Below are positions 51,734 to 60,544 of a DNA stretch of 64,000 nucleotides, piece after piece (position 1 is the stretch's first letter; the number at the start of each line of letters is the position of its first letter). The notes beneath the pieces were generated by a model. That model was given only the letters and a program-made list of their open reading frames with translations. It made no database searches and was not told the origin of the DNA. Source of the stretch: Micromonospora inositola. GTDB lineage: Bacteria > Actinomycetota > Actinomycetes > Mycobacteriales > Micromonosporaceae. The translations under genes were made by a program, and so were the position numbers. The stretch is taken from the NCBI RefSeq assembly GCF_900090285.1, contig NZ_LT607754.1:3374001-3438000 (forward strand), read 5' to 3'.

Positions 51734-52621
51734 TCAGGAGAGCGTCTTCAGGTAGTCGGGGTTGGTCTTCAGCCACTCGTCGACGGCCTTGGCCTCATCG
51801 CCCTTGTGGGCGTTGAACATCAGATCCTCCAGCGAGCCGAGCTGCTGGCCGTCCATCTTGAACTTCTCCAGCATCTTGGTGACCTCGGGGAAGTCCTTGC
51901 CGAAGCCCTTCCGGCCGAGGGTGTTGATCTGCTCGGCCTGACCCAACGTGCCCTTCGGGTCGGCCAGGTCCTTCAGCTCGTACTTGGCGTAGGCCCAGTG
52001 CGGGTGCCACAGGGTGACCACGATCGGCTTCTTGTCGGCGATCGCGCCGTCCAGGGCGGCGAGCATGGCCGGCGTGGACGAGGTCTTGAGCTTCATCGTG
52101 CCGTCCAGGCCGTAGCCGGGGAGCAACTTCTCCTGGGTGGCTTTGGTCAGGCCGGCGCCGGGCTCGATGCCGATCATCTCGCCGCCGAAGGTGCCGGCCC
52201 TGGCGGCCAGGTCCTCCAGCGAGTCGACGCCCTCGACGTACTTGGGCACGGCGATGCTGAGGCTGGCGTCGTCGTGCCAGACGCCGATCTTCTCCAGCTT
52301 GTCGCCGTACTTCTCGAGGTAGGAGGCGTGGGTCTGGGGCAGCCAGCCGTCCAGGAAGAGGTCGATGTCGCCGCTGGCGAGGCCGCCGTAGACGAGCCCG
52401 GCCTCCAGGTTCTTGAGCTGGACCCGGTAGCCCTTCTCCTCCAGGATGTGCTGCCAGAGGTGGGAGGCGGCGATAGCCTCGTCCCAGGCCATGTAGCCGA
52501 TGGTGATCTTCTTGCCGTTGCCGGACGAGCCGCCGGAGTTCTCACCGCAGGCGGCGGCGCCACCCAGGGCCAGGGCGGCGGTCACCGCCAGCGCGACGAC
52601 GCGCTTCAGGGTCGTGAACAC
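51734..52621 (-). CDS. proX: Glycine betaine/proline ABC substrate-binding lipoprotein
   Basis: A 295-residue OpuAC-type binding protein. The signal peptide ends in a lipobox GAAAC (Cys25), so it is membrane-tethered. Conserved pieces are YMAWDEAIAASHLWQHILEEKGY, DIDLFLDGWLPQTH, VTLWHPHWAYAKY; the Trp residues would cage a quaternary amine. It is the last gene of the operon, 82 bases after the permease. Gene symbol by family role. Confidence 0.92.
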   Translation of the reverse strand: MFTTLKRVVALAVTAALALGGAAACGENSGGSSGNGKKITIGYMAWDEAIAASHLWQHILEEKGYRVQLKNLEAGLVYGGLASGDIDLFLDGWLPQTHASYLEKYGDKLEKIGVWHDDASLSIAVPKYVEGVDSLEDLAARAGTFGGEMIGIEPGAGLTKATQEKLLPGYGLDGTMKLKTSSTPAMLAALDGAIADKKPIVVTLWHPHWAYAKYELKDLADPKGTLGQAEQINTLGRKGFGKDFPEVTKMLEKFKMDGQQLGSLEDLMFNAHKGDEAKAVDEWLKTNPDYLKTLS

Positions 52622-52703
52622 GAGTATGTCCTTCCTTGCCTGTCTTTGAGCAGCCGGCGGACCCGCGTACGCGGGTACAGGGGTGCCGGCCGAGGGGCGG
52701 CGG

Positions 52704-53594
52704 TCAGGCCTGCCGCGCGAGGCGCTGCGCCCGCGCGGACGGGAAGCGGTCGCCCACCGAGTCGGTGATCCGGTCGAGCACCACGGCCAGGACCACGACG
52801 GCGATCCCGCCCTCGAAGCCGCTACCGACCTCGACCTGGGACAACGCGAACATGATCACGTCGCCCAGACCGCCGGCGCCGACCATCCCGGCGATGACCA
52901 CCATCGACAGGGCCAGCATGATGACCTGGTTGACCCCGGTCATGATCGTGGGCAGGGCCAGTGGCACCTTCGTCCGGAGCAGCACCATCCACGGTGGCGC
53001 GCCGAACGACTCCGCGGCCTGGACGATCTCCTTGTCGACCTGCCGCAGGCCCAGCTCGGTCAGCCGTACGCCGGGCGGCATGCTGAACACCAGGGTGGCC
53101 AGCACACCGGGCACGGTGCCGATGCCGAAGAAGAAGATCGCGGGGATCAGGTAGACGAACGCCGGCATGGTCTGCATCAGGTCCAGCACCGGCCGGGCCA
53201 CCGCGGAGGCGCGCCGGTTCTCCGCGACCAGGATGCCCAGCGGGATCGCCAGCATCAGGGAGAGCGCGCTGGCCACCAGGACCTGGGCCAGGGTGCTCAT
53301 CGTCTCCTCCCAGTACGGCATCCCGGCCACCAGACCGAGGCCGACCGCGGTGCCGAGCCCGAACTTCCAGCCGCGCAGCCACCAGCCGAGCGCGGCGAGG
53401 ACCAGCACGACCGCCACCGCGGGCACGCCGGTCAGCAGGTCGTCCAGCGGACGGACGAGGGCGTCGACCACGGCCGCGACCCCGTCGAAGAACGGGCCGA
53501 GCGTGCGGGTGGCCCAGTCGACGGCCGCCTCGGTCCAGGCGCCCAGGGGCACCCGGGGCAGTCCGGCGTCGAGCGGCGACTGCGTCAGGCTCAT
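52704..53594 (-). CDS. proW: Glycine betaine/proline ABC permease
   Basis: A 296-residue permease with about seven helices. The coupling loop ESFGAPPWMVLLRTKVPLALPTIMTGVNQVIMLALSMVVIAG is the family hallmark, and MQTMPAFVYLIPAIFFFGIGTVPG lies before it. It overlaps the ATPase stop by 4 bases. Confidence 0.94.
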   Translation of the reverse strand: MSLTQSPLDAGLPRVPLGAWTEAAVDWATRTLGPFFDGVAAVVDALVRPLDDLLTGVPAVAVVLVLAALGWWLRGWKFGLGTAVGLGLVAGMPYWEETMSTLAQVLVASALSLMLAIPLGILVAENRRASAVARPVLDLMQTMPAFVYLIPAIFFFGIGTVPGVLATLVFSMPPGVRLTELGLRQVDKEIVQAAESFGAPPWMVLLRTKVPLALPTIMTGVNQVIMLALSMVVIAGMVGAGGLGDVIMFALSQVEVGSGFEGGIAVVVLAVVLDRITDSVGDRFPSARAQRLARQA

Positions 53595-54868
53595 GCCGGC
53601 TCTCCCTTCGCGCCGAGCAGTTCGGTGTCGGGCCGCGTCGGCTCGTCCATCGGCGCCGTGTCGTCCACCATGGACACGTCGTCCGGAGTGGCGCTGGCCA
53701 GGGCGCTGAGCAGGGTGATCCGCGGGATGACGCCGGCCAGCCGGCCCTTCGCGTCCAGCACCGCCATCGGGTGCTGGCTCTCCGCGCAGTCGGCGAAGAG
53801 ATCGGCCACGGCGGTGTCCTCCGACACCGTGCGGACCCGCTCGGTCGAGACGTACCCGTCGAGGCTCTGCCGGCCCTCCCGCAGCGCCCGCAGCACCTCG
53901 TCCTCGGTGACCGTGCCCAGGAACCGCTTCCCCGGGCCGGTCACGTAGACCACGGACGTCTGGGTCTCCCGCAGCGCGCGGGCGGCCACCCGAGGGCCGG
54001 CGTTGACGTCCAGGACGTGGTGCGGCTTCTCCATCACCGACGAGGCGGTCAGGATCCTGGTCCGGTCGACGTCGGCGACGAACTGCGCGACGTAGCCGTT
54101 GGCCGGGTCGGTGAGGATCTCCTCCGCGGTGCCGATCTGCACGATCCGGCCGTCCCGCATCACGGCGATCCGGTCGCCGAGCCGCATGGCCTCGTTGAGG
54201 TCGTGGGTGATGAAGACGATCGTCTTGCCCAGTTCGGCCTGCAGCTCCAGGAGCTGGTCCTGGATCTCGCGGCGGATCAGCGGGTCCAGCGCCGAGAACG
54301 CCTCGTCCATCAGCAGGATGTCGGTGCCGGCCGCGAGGGCCCGGGCGAGCCCGACCCGCTGCCGCATGCCCCCGGAGAGGTCGTGCGGCAGCTTGTCCGC
54401 CCAGTCCTCCAGGCCGACCATTCGCAGGGCGTCGAGGGCGCGCTCGCGGCGCTCCGCCTTGGGCAGACGGGCGACCTCCAGCGCGTAGCCGGCGTTCTCC
54501 AGCACGGTCCGATGAGGCATGAGCGCGAAATGCTGGAAGACCATGCTGATTTTCTCGCGCCGCAGCTTGCGCAGCGCCGCGGGCTTGAGCGAGGTCAGTT
54601 CGACCCCGTCGACCCGCACGCTGCCCTTCGTCGGGCGGAGCAGGCCGTTGAGCATCCGGATGAGCGTGGACTTGCCCGAGCCGGAGAGGCCCATCACGAC
54701 GAAGATCTCGCCGGGCTTGACCTCGAAGTCCGCGTCGATCACGGCGGCGGTGGCCGGAAGACCGACCAGGGCCTCGGCGCGTGGCGCGCCGTTCGCGAGG
54801 CGCCTCACCGCCTCTTCACCTCTACTGCCGAATATTTTATAGAGTGACTTAACTGCGAGCGCGGACAC
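53591..54868 (-). CDS. proV: Glycine betaine/proline ABC ATP-binding protein with CBS domains
   Basis: A 425-residue ATPase. Walker A GLSGSGKST is at residues 60-68, then LSGGMRQRVGLARAL, LLMDEAFSALDPLIRREIQ and FITHDLNEAMRLGDR. Two C-terminal CBS repeats (about 290-415) would sense ionic strength, as in OpuA. GTG 54868 is preceded by GGAGAGGGG. Unlike GC-neutral neighbours, its first codons (AAGTCACTCTATAAAATATTC) are AT-rich, which may ease initiation. Confidence 0.94.
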   Translation of the reverse strand: MSALAVKSLYKIFGSRGEEAVRRLANGAPRAEALVGLPATAAVIDADFEVKPGEIFVVMGLSGSGKSTLIRMLNGLLRPTKGSVRVDGVELTSLKPAALRKLRREKISMVFQHFALMPHRTVLENAGYALEVARLPKAERRERALDALRMVGLEDWADKLPHDLSGGMRQRVGLARALAAGTDILLMDEAFSALDPLIRREIQDQLLELQAELGKTIVFITHDLNEAMRLGDRIAVMRDGRIVQIGTAEEILTDPANGYVAQFVADVDRTRILTASSVMEKPHHVLDVNAGPRVAARALRETQTSVVYVTGPGKRFLGTVTEDEVLRALREGRQSLDGYVSTERVRTVSEDTAVADLFADCAESQHPMAVLDAKGRLAGVIPRITLLSALASATPDDVSMVDDTAPMDEPTRPDTELLGAKGEPA

Positions 54869-55582
54869 GATCCCCTCTCCGACGAAAACCTCCGGCGGGT
54901 CATGCCATCGGTGGTCATCTTCGCGTCTCGTCCGTCGATATCAACATCTGTCACATTGAGCCGGCCACAGGGGCAGGCCCGGAAACTTACCGATGCAATT
55001 GACGAAAAGCCAGTCCGGAATGCGGGGACTGTGGATCTGCCCACAGAAATTCACGCCGTGGGTGTGCGTGGCGGGGCGCCGGATCCGGTCATCCCGTACG
55101 AGGTGGGGCGACCGAGCGGGCCAGGTCGAAGGGCGGCCGACCGGGGTGGCCGGGGTGTTTTGTGTGCGATCGTGCCAGCTCGCCGAAACGACGTCCCGGG
55201 TGGGGCCTTCGCTGGGATGTCCAGGCCCCGCTGGTGGGCGATTCCACGCAGCGTTCGGGGAGGTTCCGACCGGCTGATCGAGAACCGTCATACTCGACAA
55301 TTTTCGGCGTGGATGTCGACGGTCGTCGCGATGTCCGGTTTTCCACCGCGAAATGCTTGTCGTCGTTCGAGGTGAATCGGCTGTACGGAGATTCTCTGGT
55401 GGAAGCCCCGGCGCCGTGACCGCCGCTGAGCATCTGCCTGGTGGCCGGGATCCCCGCGCGTCTGGCTCTAGTAACAGCTTCCGGAACGCGGCGCTGCTGG
55501 CGAAGATGGCCCCCGGGCTGAGTGGGGGGCCAGCACGGCGTACGCCTTCGGCAGGCGCCCGCGCGAGGCGGCAACGCGGGTC
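54869..55582. other. 714-base gap without a supported gene
   Basis: Frames in this gap have no homology I recognise and change often between strands. The betaine-operon promoter should be within the first 150 bases. CTGTGG-ATCTGC-CCACAG (55029-55046) is a small palindrome. The sequence around 55280-55360 is AT-rich (GACAATTTTCGG) and could hold another promoter. The rest shows nothing definite. Confidence 0.5.
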
Positions 55583-55607
55583 GTCAATTCGTCAATGTAG
55601 CGTTGAC
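55583..55607. promoter_or_regulatory. Operator GTCAA-N7-TTGAC before the small regulator gene
   Basis: GTCAA (55591-55595), 7 bases, TTGAC (55603-55607), plus an extra direct GTCAA at 55583-55587. It ends just before the start codon, so a bound protein would block initiation. The same layout recurs at 56077-56105 before the MFS gene. Confidence 0.7.
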
Positions 55608-55612
55608 ACGTG

Positions 55613-56092
55613 ATGCCCGAGATGGCCCGGCTGGCGGAAGTGGCAGCTACCCGCGCCCGGCTGGACGAGCAGGAGCTGGAGCTCATCGACCGCGCACGGC
55701 ACGGGGGTGCGACGTGGGCGCAGCTGGCTGCCGCGCTGGGCCTCGGCAGTCGGCAGGCCGCAGAGCAACGCCGCCAACGCCTGGCCGCCGCACGATGGTC
55801 GCGCCGGCGAATCCTCGATCTCAGGTACTCCTCGCGGATCGCGGCTTTACGGGGCGCAGTATCCGATCTTCAGCGGTGGATCGACGCGGACCGGCGCTGG
55901 GATTCGCGGTTCCGGCGTGCGGCTCTGGTGCGGAGCACCGCAGCGGCCGCCCTTGATGCCGACCCGGGCTCGCTGTACGCGTTGGCCTCGTACATCTCGG
56001 CTGACCTGACGAACGCGGGGCGGGAACCGTTGCCAGCGCCCGTGCGAGCTGTCGCGATGAGCATGGACGCGTTGCTGTCAACAGAACATTGA
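55613..56092 (+). CDS. Small HTH regulator, probably controlling the adjacent MFS gene
   Basis: A 159-residue helical protein with a predicted helix-turn-helix near residues 27-57 (ARHGGATWAQLAAALGLGSRQAAEQRRQRLAAARWSRRRI), a layout known in small actinobacterial regulators. ATG 55613 follows a GTG at 55610; no Shine-Dalgarno sequence is seen, so the mRNA may be leaderless. Identical half-sites lie before it and before the MFS gene, which suggests autoregulation and control of efflux. Confidence 0.8.
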   Translation: MPEMARLAEVAATRARLDEQELELIDRARHGGATWAQLAAALGLGSRQAAEQRRQRLAAARWSRRRILDLRYSSRIAALRGAVSDLQRWIDADRRWDSRFRRAALVRSTAAAALDADPGSLYALASYISADLTNAGREPLPAPVRAVAMSMDALLSTEH

Positions 56093-56105
56093 CAGCGCCT
56101 GTCAA
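56077..56105. promoter_or_regulatory. Three GTCAA half-sites spaced by 7 bases
   Basis: GTCAA (56077-56081), N7, TTGAC (56089-56093), N7, GTCAA (56101-56105). The site overlaps the regulator stop codon and lies 65 bases before the MFS start. The first pair has exactly the spacing of 55591-55607. Confidence 0.7.
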
Positions 56106-56169
56106 CATTGCCGCCCTTCCACTCAAGATCGAGGATGTGAGTCGTCCCGGCTCAAGCTTTGGAGGACTC

Positions 56170-57417
56170 ATGCGCCGCAATGCTGCCCTGTTCGTGGCGA
56201 TCTCGCTGCTGTCGGGCTTCGGTAGCAGCGCCATGTCCCTGGTGGCCGGAATCTGGATTCTCGACCTCACCGGTTCCACCAGCCTCGCGGCCCTCGCCGG
56301 GCTCTGCGTGTACGCCCCCGTACTCGCCGGCCCGTGGCTGGGAGGTCTGCTCGACCGGGCGCCGCGGCGACCACTGGTGATGGCGGTCAACCTGACGTTG
56401 GCCACCGTCCTACTGAGCCTCTTGACCGTGCGGGGACCGAGCCAGACGTGGCTCATCTTCGCCGTGTCGTGCGCCTACGGCGTCAGCTACGTGTTGATCG
56501 ACGCGGGCGAGACGGCGTTGCTGCCATCCGCGCTGTCGCCCACGGAACTCGGCGACGTCAACGGCTGGCGGTCCAGCGCTCAGGAGGGCATGAAGCTCGT
56601 GGCGCCCCTGGTCGGCGCAGGTCTCTACGCCTGGCACGGCGGCCACGCGGTCGTCGTGCTCAGCGCGGCGACGCCGGTCCTGGTCGCCGTCCTCTACGCG
56701 GCCGTGCGACTGAGGCGGCCGCCACCCGACCTGCCGACAGCCCGGCAGCACGGTTTCCGCGCAGGGCTCGCCGTCCTGTCGGGACACCGGACGATGCGGA
56801 TCACCGTCGCGCTCGCGGCCGTGTCGATCGCGATGTCCGGCTTCACGACCGCGGCCAACTACGCGATCGTCACCACGGAGCTGGGCCTGCCGACGACGTT
56901 TCTGGGCGTACTGCTCAGCGCGCAGGGCACCGGGTCCATCCTCGGCGGCCTCGTCGTGGGTCGGCTCATCGTCCGGTGGAGTCCGGTCACCGTGGGCATC
57001 GCCGGTACCGCGCTGTTCGCCGTCAACTGCCTGGTGCGCTGCCTACCCTGGTGGCCCGGCACGGTTGCCGCCTCAGTGGTTGCCGGCATCGGCCTGCCCT
57101 GGACCCTGGTCGCAGCGGTGACCGCCGTGCAGACGCACACGCCGACCGCGCTGCTCGGTCGAGTGGCCGCGACTGCCAACACCGCGATGTTCGGACCCAT
57201 CGCTCTGGCCATCCCACTCGGCTCCGCCGTCGTCCACCTCGGCGGCCGTCCCACGCTCGTGGCGGCTGCCGCGATCTGCCTGACTTCCGCGGTCGCCGCG
57301 GACGGGCGGATGCGAGGTGGGCGCTCGCCGGGCGCCGGCCGACCCCCTCTGCCGGCCGACCCCCTCCGCCGACCGGTGCGGTCCCGCGCTGCCCCCTCCG
57401 CCCCGGTCAGCCGGTGA
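56170..57417 (+). CDS. MFS-family efflux transporter
   Basis: A 415-residue permease with 12 helices, of the kind of MFS_3/enterobactin exporter proteins. Helix 2-3 motif PWLGGLLDRAPRRPLVM is the MFS loop signature. ATG 56170 has GGAGGA 3 bases upstream; a TTG at 56089 would add 27 residues but lies inside the operator. The C-terminal 45 residues are Arg/Pro-rich. Its stop overlaps the convergent TetR gene by 11 bases. Substrate unknown; drug efflux is likely. Confidence 0.9.
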   Translation: MRRNAALFVAISLLSGFGSSAMSLVAGIWILDLTGSTSLAALAGLCVYAPVLAGPWLGGLLDRAPRRPLVMAVNLTLATVLLSLLTVRGPSQTWLIFAVSCAYGVSYVLIDAGETALLPSALSPTELGDVNGWRSSAQEGMKLVAPLVGAGLYAWHGGHAVVVLSAATPVLVAVLYAAVRLRRPPPDLPTARQHGFRAGLAVLSGHRTMRITVALAAVSIAMSGFTTAANYAIVTTELGLPTTFLGVLLSAQGTGSILGGLVVGRLIVRWSPVTVGIAGTALFAVNCLVRCLPWWPGTVAASVVAGIGLPWTLVAAVTAVQTHTPTALLGRVAATANTAMFGPIALAIPLGSAVVHLGGRPTLVAAAAICLTSAVAADGRMRGGRSPGAGRPPLPADPLRRPVRSRAAPSAPVSR

Positions 57418-57985
57418 ACTCGGCGGTGACCGTGCGCATCGCCCGGATCAGGTCCCGCGCGGTGGGGACGCTGTCCGGGTCGACCAGCCACTGGGTCGCC
57501 AGCCCGCCGAGCAGCGTCTGGTGGAAGGCGCCGAGGGTCAGGGCCTCCGCCTCGTCCGTGGTCGGGTCGAGGTGGTGGAAGATCTCGGCCAGCCCCAGCC
57601 GGGCCTGCCGGTTGGCGGTGGCGAAGGCCTCGCGCAGCTCCGGGGCCCGATCCATCTGCGCGATCAGCTCGAACTGGATGGCCCAGAGCGGTCGCAGCCG
57701 GGCGAAGGACTCGATGACCCGGGTCCAGGCCGCCTCGAATCGCTGCTCCGGGGTGGCGTCCGGGCCGACGTCCGCCGTGAGGCTCCGGTGCAGTTCCTCG
57801 CCCCACTCCGCCATCGCCTCGATCAGGGCCTCGTTGAGCAGCGCCTTCGTGGTGCGGAAGTGGTAGCCGATGGCGGCCAGGCTGGTGCCGGACGCGGCGG
57901 TGATGTCCCGGGCGGTGGTGCCCGCGTACCCCTTCTCCATCAGGCAGCGCCTGGCGCCGGCGAGCAGGTCTTCCCGATTTCCCAT
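57407..57985 (-). CDS. TetR-family regulator
   Basis: A 192-residue repressor. HTH at 6-50 (LLAGARRCLMEKGYAGTTARDITAASGTSLAAIGYHFRTTKALLNEAL), C-terminal ligand domain with FELIAQMDRAPELREAFAT. ATG 57985 is in-frame after a longer open frame without support. It is divergent from the flavin monooxygenase gene, and the repeats at 58011-58034 sit between them, so it most likely represses that gene. Confidence 0.92.
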   Translation of the reverse strand: MGNREDLLAGARRCLMEKGYAGTTARDITAASGTSLAAIGYHFRTTKALLNEALIEAMAEWGEELHRSLTADVGPDATPEQRFEAAWTRVIESFARLRPLWAIQFELIAQMDRAPELREAFATANRQARLGLAEIFHHLDPTTDEAEALTLGAFHQTLLGGLATQWLVDPDSVPTARDLIRAMRTVTAEFTG

Positions 57986-58010
57986 GGTCGACAGCCTAGC
58001 CGATTCTGGA

Positions 58011-58034
58011 ACAAACGTCTTGCACAAACGTCTT
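58011..58034. promoter_or_regulatory. Direct repeat ACAAACGTCTT x2, TetR operator candidate
   Basis: ACAAACGTCTT at 58011-58021 and 58024-58034, a 13-base period. A weaker GACAATCG follows. It lies in the 71-base divergent gap, 23 bases before the monooxygenase ATG. Confidence 0.65.
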
Positions 58035-58056
58035 AGACAATCGTACAGTGAACTGC

Positions 58057-59265
58057 ATGACGACCGTCCTGATCTCCGGCGCCAGCGTCGCCGGCCCCGC
58101 GCTCGCCTGGTGGCTGCGCCGCCACGGCTTCCGTCCGACCGTCGTGGAGCGCGCCCCCGCGCTGCGCGACGGCGGCTACAAGGTGGACATCCGGGGCGCG
58201 GCCCTGGCCGTGATCGACCGGATGGGCCTGCGCGGGCAGGTCGAGCGGCACGACACCGGGATGCGGTCGGCCCGCTTCGTGGACTCGGCCGGGGCGCAGC
58301 TCGCCACCATGGACGCCGCGCTCTTCGGCGGCCGGGAGGGCGACGACGCCGAGATCATGCGCGGCGACCTCGCCCGCATCCTCGCCGACGTCACCCGCGA
58401 GGTGGAGTACCTCTTCGACGACTCGATCGCCACGCTGACTCCGTCGGCCGACCGGGTCGAGGTGAGCTTCGAGCGGGGTCCGCGCCGGACGTTCGACCTG
58501 GTGATCGGCGCGGACGGGCTGCACTCGAACGTGCGGCGGCTGGCCTTCGGCCCTGAGTCGGCCCACCTGCGGCCGCTCGGGCACCACATCGCCATCTTCA
58601 CCGTGCCGGCGGAGTTCGGCGAGGAGCGCGTCGAGCTGATGCACCCGACGCCGGGGCGGACCGTCGGCGTCTACCGCACGTCCGGCGCGCCGGACGCCAG
58701 GGCGATGTTCATCTTCCCGTCGCCGGAGGGCGCCTCCGGGCACCGGGACGTCGCCGGCCGCAAGGCGCTGCTGGCCGAGGCGTTCGCCGGCGTCGGGTGG
58801 CAGGTGCCGCGCCTGCTCGACGCGATGTGGAAGGCCTCCGACTTCTACTTCGACTCGATGAGTCAGGCCCGGATGGACCGCTGGTCGACCGGGCGGGTCG
58901 CCCTGGTCGGGGACGCGGCGTACGGGCCGTCACCGGCGTCCGGGCAGGGCACCAGCCTCAGTCTGGTCGGGGCGTACGTGCTGGCCACCTCCCTGGCCGC
59001 GGCGGCGGGCGACCCGGTCGCCGGCTTCGCCGACTACGAGCGGCGGATGCGTTCCTTCGTCGAGGCGAACCAGTCCCTCGCCGAGCGCAACCTCAAGGGC
59101 ATGGTGCTCGGCTCGGCCGCGCAGATCCGGTTCCAGACGCTGATGCTGCGCCTGATGCCGCACCTGCCGGGCCGGGAGCGGATGATCCGCCGGGTGACCG
59201 AGCCGATCCGCAGGGCGGCCACCGCGATCACCCTCCCGGACACCCCGGAGCCGCGCGGGGCGTGA
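58057..59265 (+). CDS. FAD-dependent monooxygenase
   Basis: A 402-residue class A flavoprotein (UbiH/PheA-like). MTTVLISGASVAGPALAWWLRR carries the GxGxxG FAD motif; DLVIGADGLHSNVR and RVALVGDAAYGPSPASGQGTSLSLVGAYVLA are the second and third motifs. I chose ATG 58057 because relatives begin MTTVLISGASV; a GTG at 58048 is an alternative. It hydroxylates an unknown aromatic or drug-like substrate and is probably repressed by the TetR gene. Confidence 0.92.
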   Translation: MTTVLISGASVAGPALAWWLRRHGFRPTVVERAPALRDGGYKVDIRGAALAVIDRMGLRGQVERHDTGMRSARFVDSAGAQLATMDAALFGGREGDDAEIMRGDLARILADVTREVEYLFDDSIATLTPSADRVEVSFERGPRRTFDLVIGADGLHSNVRRLAFGPESAHLRPLGHHIAIFTVPAEFGEERVELMHPTPGRTVGVYRTSGAPDARAMFIFPSPEGASGHRDVAGRKALLAEAFAGVGWQVPRLLDAMWKASDFYFDSMSQARMDRWSTGRVALVGDAAYGPSPASGQGTSLSLVGAYVLATSLAAAAGDPVAGFADYERRMRSFVEANQSLAERNLKGMVLGSAAQIRFQTLMLRLMPHLPGRERMIRRVTEPIRRAATAITLPDTPEPRGA

Positions 59266-59275
59266 GGTCCGCCGG

Positions 59276-59818
59276 TCAGTGCGCCGGCGGTTCGGTGTGC
59301 AGGTGCTCGGCGTACGCGGCCCGCAGCTCGTCCCAGCCGAAGTTCGTCGCCTCGGCCCCGCGGATCGGGCCGACCGGGTCGCCGTCGAGCAGGTGGCCGG
59401 CGACGTCGAGGCAGAGGTGCCAGCCGGCGGCCATGATCGGTGCCAGCTCGGGCTTGTCGACGGTGTGCCGCAGGGTCAGCCGGGTGCCGGTGGCCGACGG
59501 GGTGAGCTCCCAGCGCAGCAGGCCGTCGCCCCAGGTGTACTCCAGCAGGGCCGGCCGCTCGGCGCGGAGCACGGTCGCCGGCCCGGGGAACCTCTCGTCG
59601 CCGTTGACCGTGGTCAGCGTGGCCTCGCCCGGGGTGCCCAGGTCCCGGCTGGCCAGGAACGGCGCCCACTGGGCGAGCCGGTCCGGTTCGGTCAGCGCGG
59701 CCCACACCTTCTCCGGCGGGTGCCGCACGTCCCGGACGAAGACCAGGTCCCAGCCGTCGTCGGCGGGCACCCGGGCGACCTCGGCGAGCGGGCCGGGTCG
59801 GAAGCTGTCGCGGTCCAT
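59276..59818 (-). CDS. SRPBCC-family protein
   Basis: A 180-residue AHSA1/START-like lipid-binding fold protein: RDVRHPPEKVWAALTEPDRLAQWAPFLASRDLG at the start and ETATR...LLEYTWGDGLLRWELTPSATGTRLTLRHTVDK later. It sits 2 bases after the ArsR gene on the same strand, an arrangement typical of ArsR/SRPBCC pairs. The ligand is unknown. Confidence 0.88.
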   Translation of the reverse strand: MDRDSFRPGPLAEVARVPADDGWDLVFVRDVRHPPEKVWAALTEPDRLAQWAPFLASRDLGTPGEATLTTVNGDERFPGPATVLRAERPALLEYTWGDGLLRWELTPSATGTRLTLRHTVDKPELAPIMAAGWHLCLDVAGHLLDGDPVGPIRGAEATNFGWDELRAAYAEHLHTEPPAH

Positions 59819-59820
59819 GG

Positions 59821-60132
59821 TCACTCCTGACTGTCGAGATGGCGTTCGAGGGCGTCGAGGTGGTCCGCCCACAGCCGGCGGTACGGCCCGAGCCAGTCGT
59901 CCACGGCCCGCAGCGGGCGTACGTCGAGCCGGTAGATGCGCTGCTGGGCCGCCGTGCGGACGGTCACGAAGCCGGCCTCGCGGAGCACCTTGAGGTGCTT
60001 GGAGACGGCCGGTTGGCTCATCCCCAGCGCCTCCACCAGGTCGCCGACGCTGCTCTCGGCGCGGCGTAGCCGTTCCAGGATGCGGCGCCGGCTCGGCTCG
60101 GCCAGCACGGCGAAGGCGTCGACGGACACCAC
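59821..60132 (-). CDS. ArsR-family regulator
   Basis: A 103-residue winged-helix repressor (LAEPSRRRILERLRRAESSVGDLVEALGMSQPAVSKHLKVLREAGFVTVRTAAQQRIYRL). GTG 60132 has AGGAGG 9 bases upstream; GTG 60129 is also possible. No metal-binding cysteines are seen, so it probably senses something else. It heads the pair with the SRPBCC gene. Confidence 0.92.
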   Translation of the reverse strand: MVSVDAFAVLAEPSRRRILERLRRAESSVGDLVEALGMSQPAVSKHLKVLREAGFVTVRTAAQQRIYRLDVRPLRAVDDWLGPYRRLWADHLDALERHLDSQE

Positions 60133-60136
60133 CCCA

Positions 60137-60156
60137 ATATGCCTCCTAAAGCATAT
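60137..60156. promoter_or_regulatory. ATATGC-N8-GCATAT operator over the ArsR ribosome binding site
   Basis: Perfect 6-base arms (60137-60142 and 60151-60156) enclose the AGGAGG that serves the ArsR gene. A protein bound here would block both initiation and translation; autoregulation is likely. Confidence 0.7.
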
Positions 60157-60228
60157 GACTGTCAAGGAATATGGCACGGTCCCGGCTCCGTGGGACCACG
60201 CCGCCCACGCCGACCGGACCGGCCCGGG

Positions 60229-60429
60229 TCACCCGCCGGCGGCCGTCCGGGGCGCCGGTCCCGGTCCGGGCGCGGGGCCGGGCTCGGGCTCCGGGGTGGG
60301 CGCCGGCACCGGAGCGGTCGGGTAGGCCGACGGCGCGCCGGCCGGGTCGGGGCCCACCCCGGTCGGGTCGATCTCCTCCTCGGAGGGGTGCACGTCGCCG
60401 CGCAGGGTCGGATCGCGATAGCTGCTCAT
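60229..60429 (-). CDS. Small proline-rich hypothetical protein
   Basis: 66 residues: SSYRDPTLRGDVHPSEEEID, then a tail of Pro-Glu and Pro-Gly repeats (APTPEPEPGPAPGPGPAP). GAGGGGGAA lies about 11 bases before the ATG. No membrane segment. It may be a real small acidic protein; the tail could also be chance in GC-rich sequence. Confidence 0.5.
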   Translation of the reverse strand: MSSYRDPTLRGDVHPSEEEIDPTGVGPDPAGAPSAYPTAPVPAPTPEPEPGPAPGPGPAPRTAAGG

Positions 60430-60544
60430 CCGCGTATGTTTCCCCCTCGACGCCGCCGCAACCGTGCCCGATCGCCCGGTGTCCACCCCTTGACAAGCCG
60501 ACGGATGATGCACCCGACCACGACGCCGCGAACGGGGGTACGAC

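Noticed and set aside
56089..56169. TTG start at 56089 for the MFS gene
   Set aside because: It lies inside the operator and lacks a ribosome binding site, while ATG 56170 has GGAGGA directly upstream.
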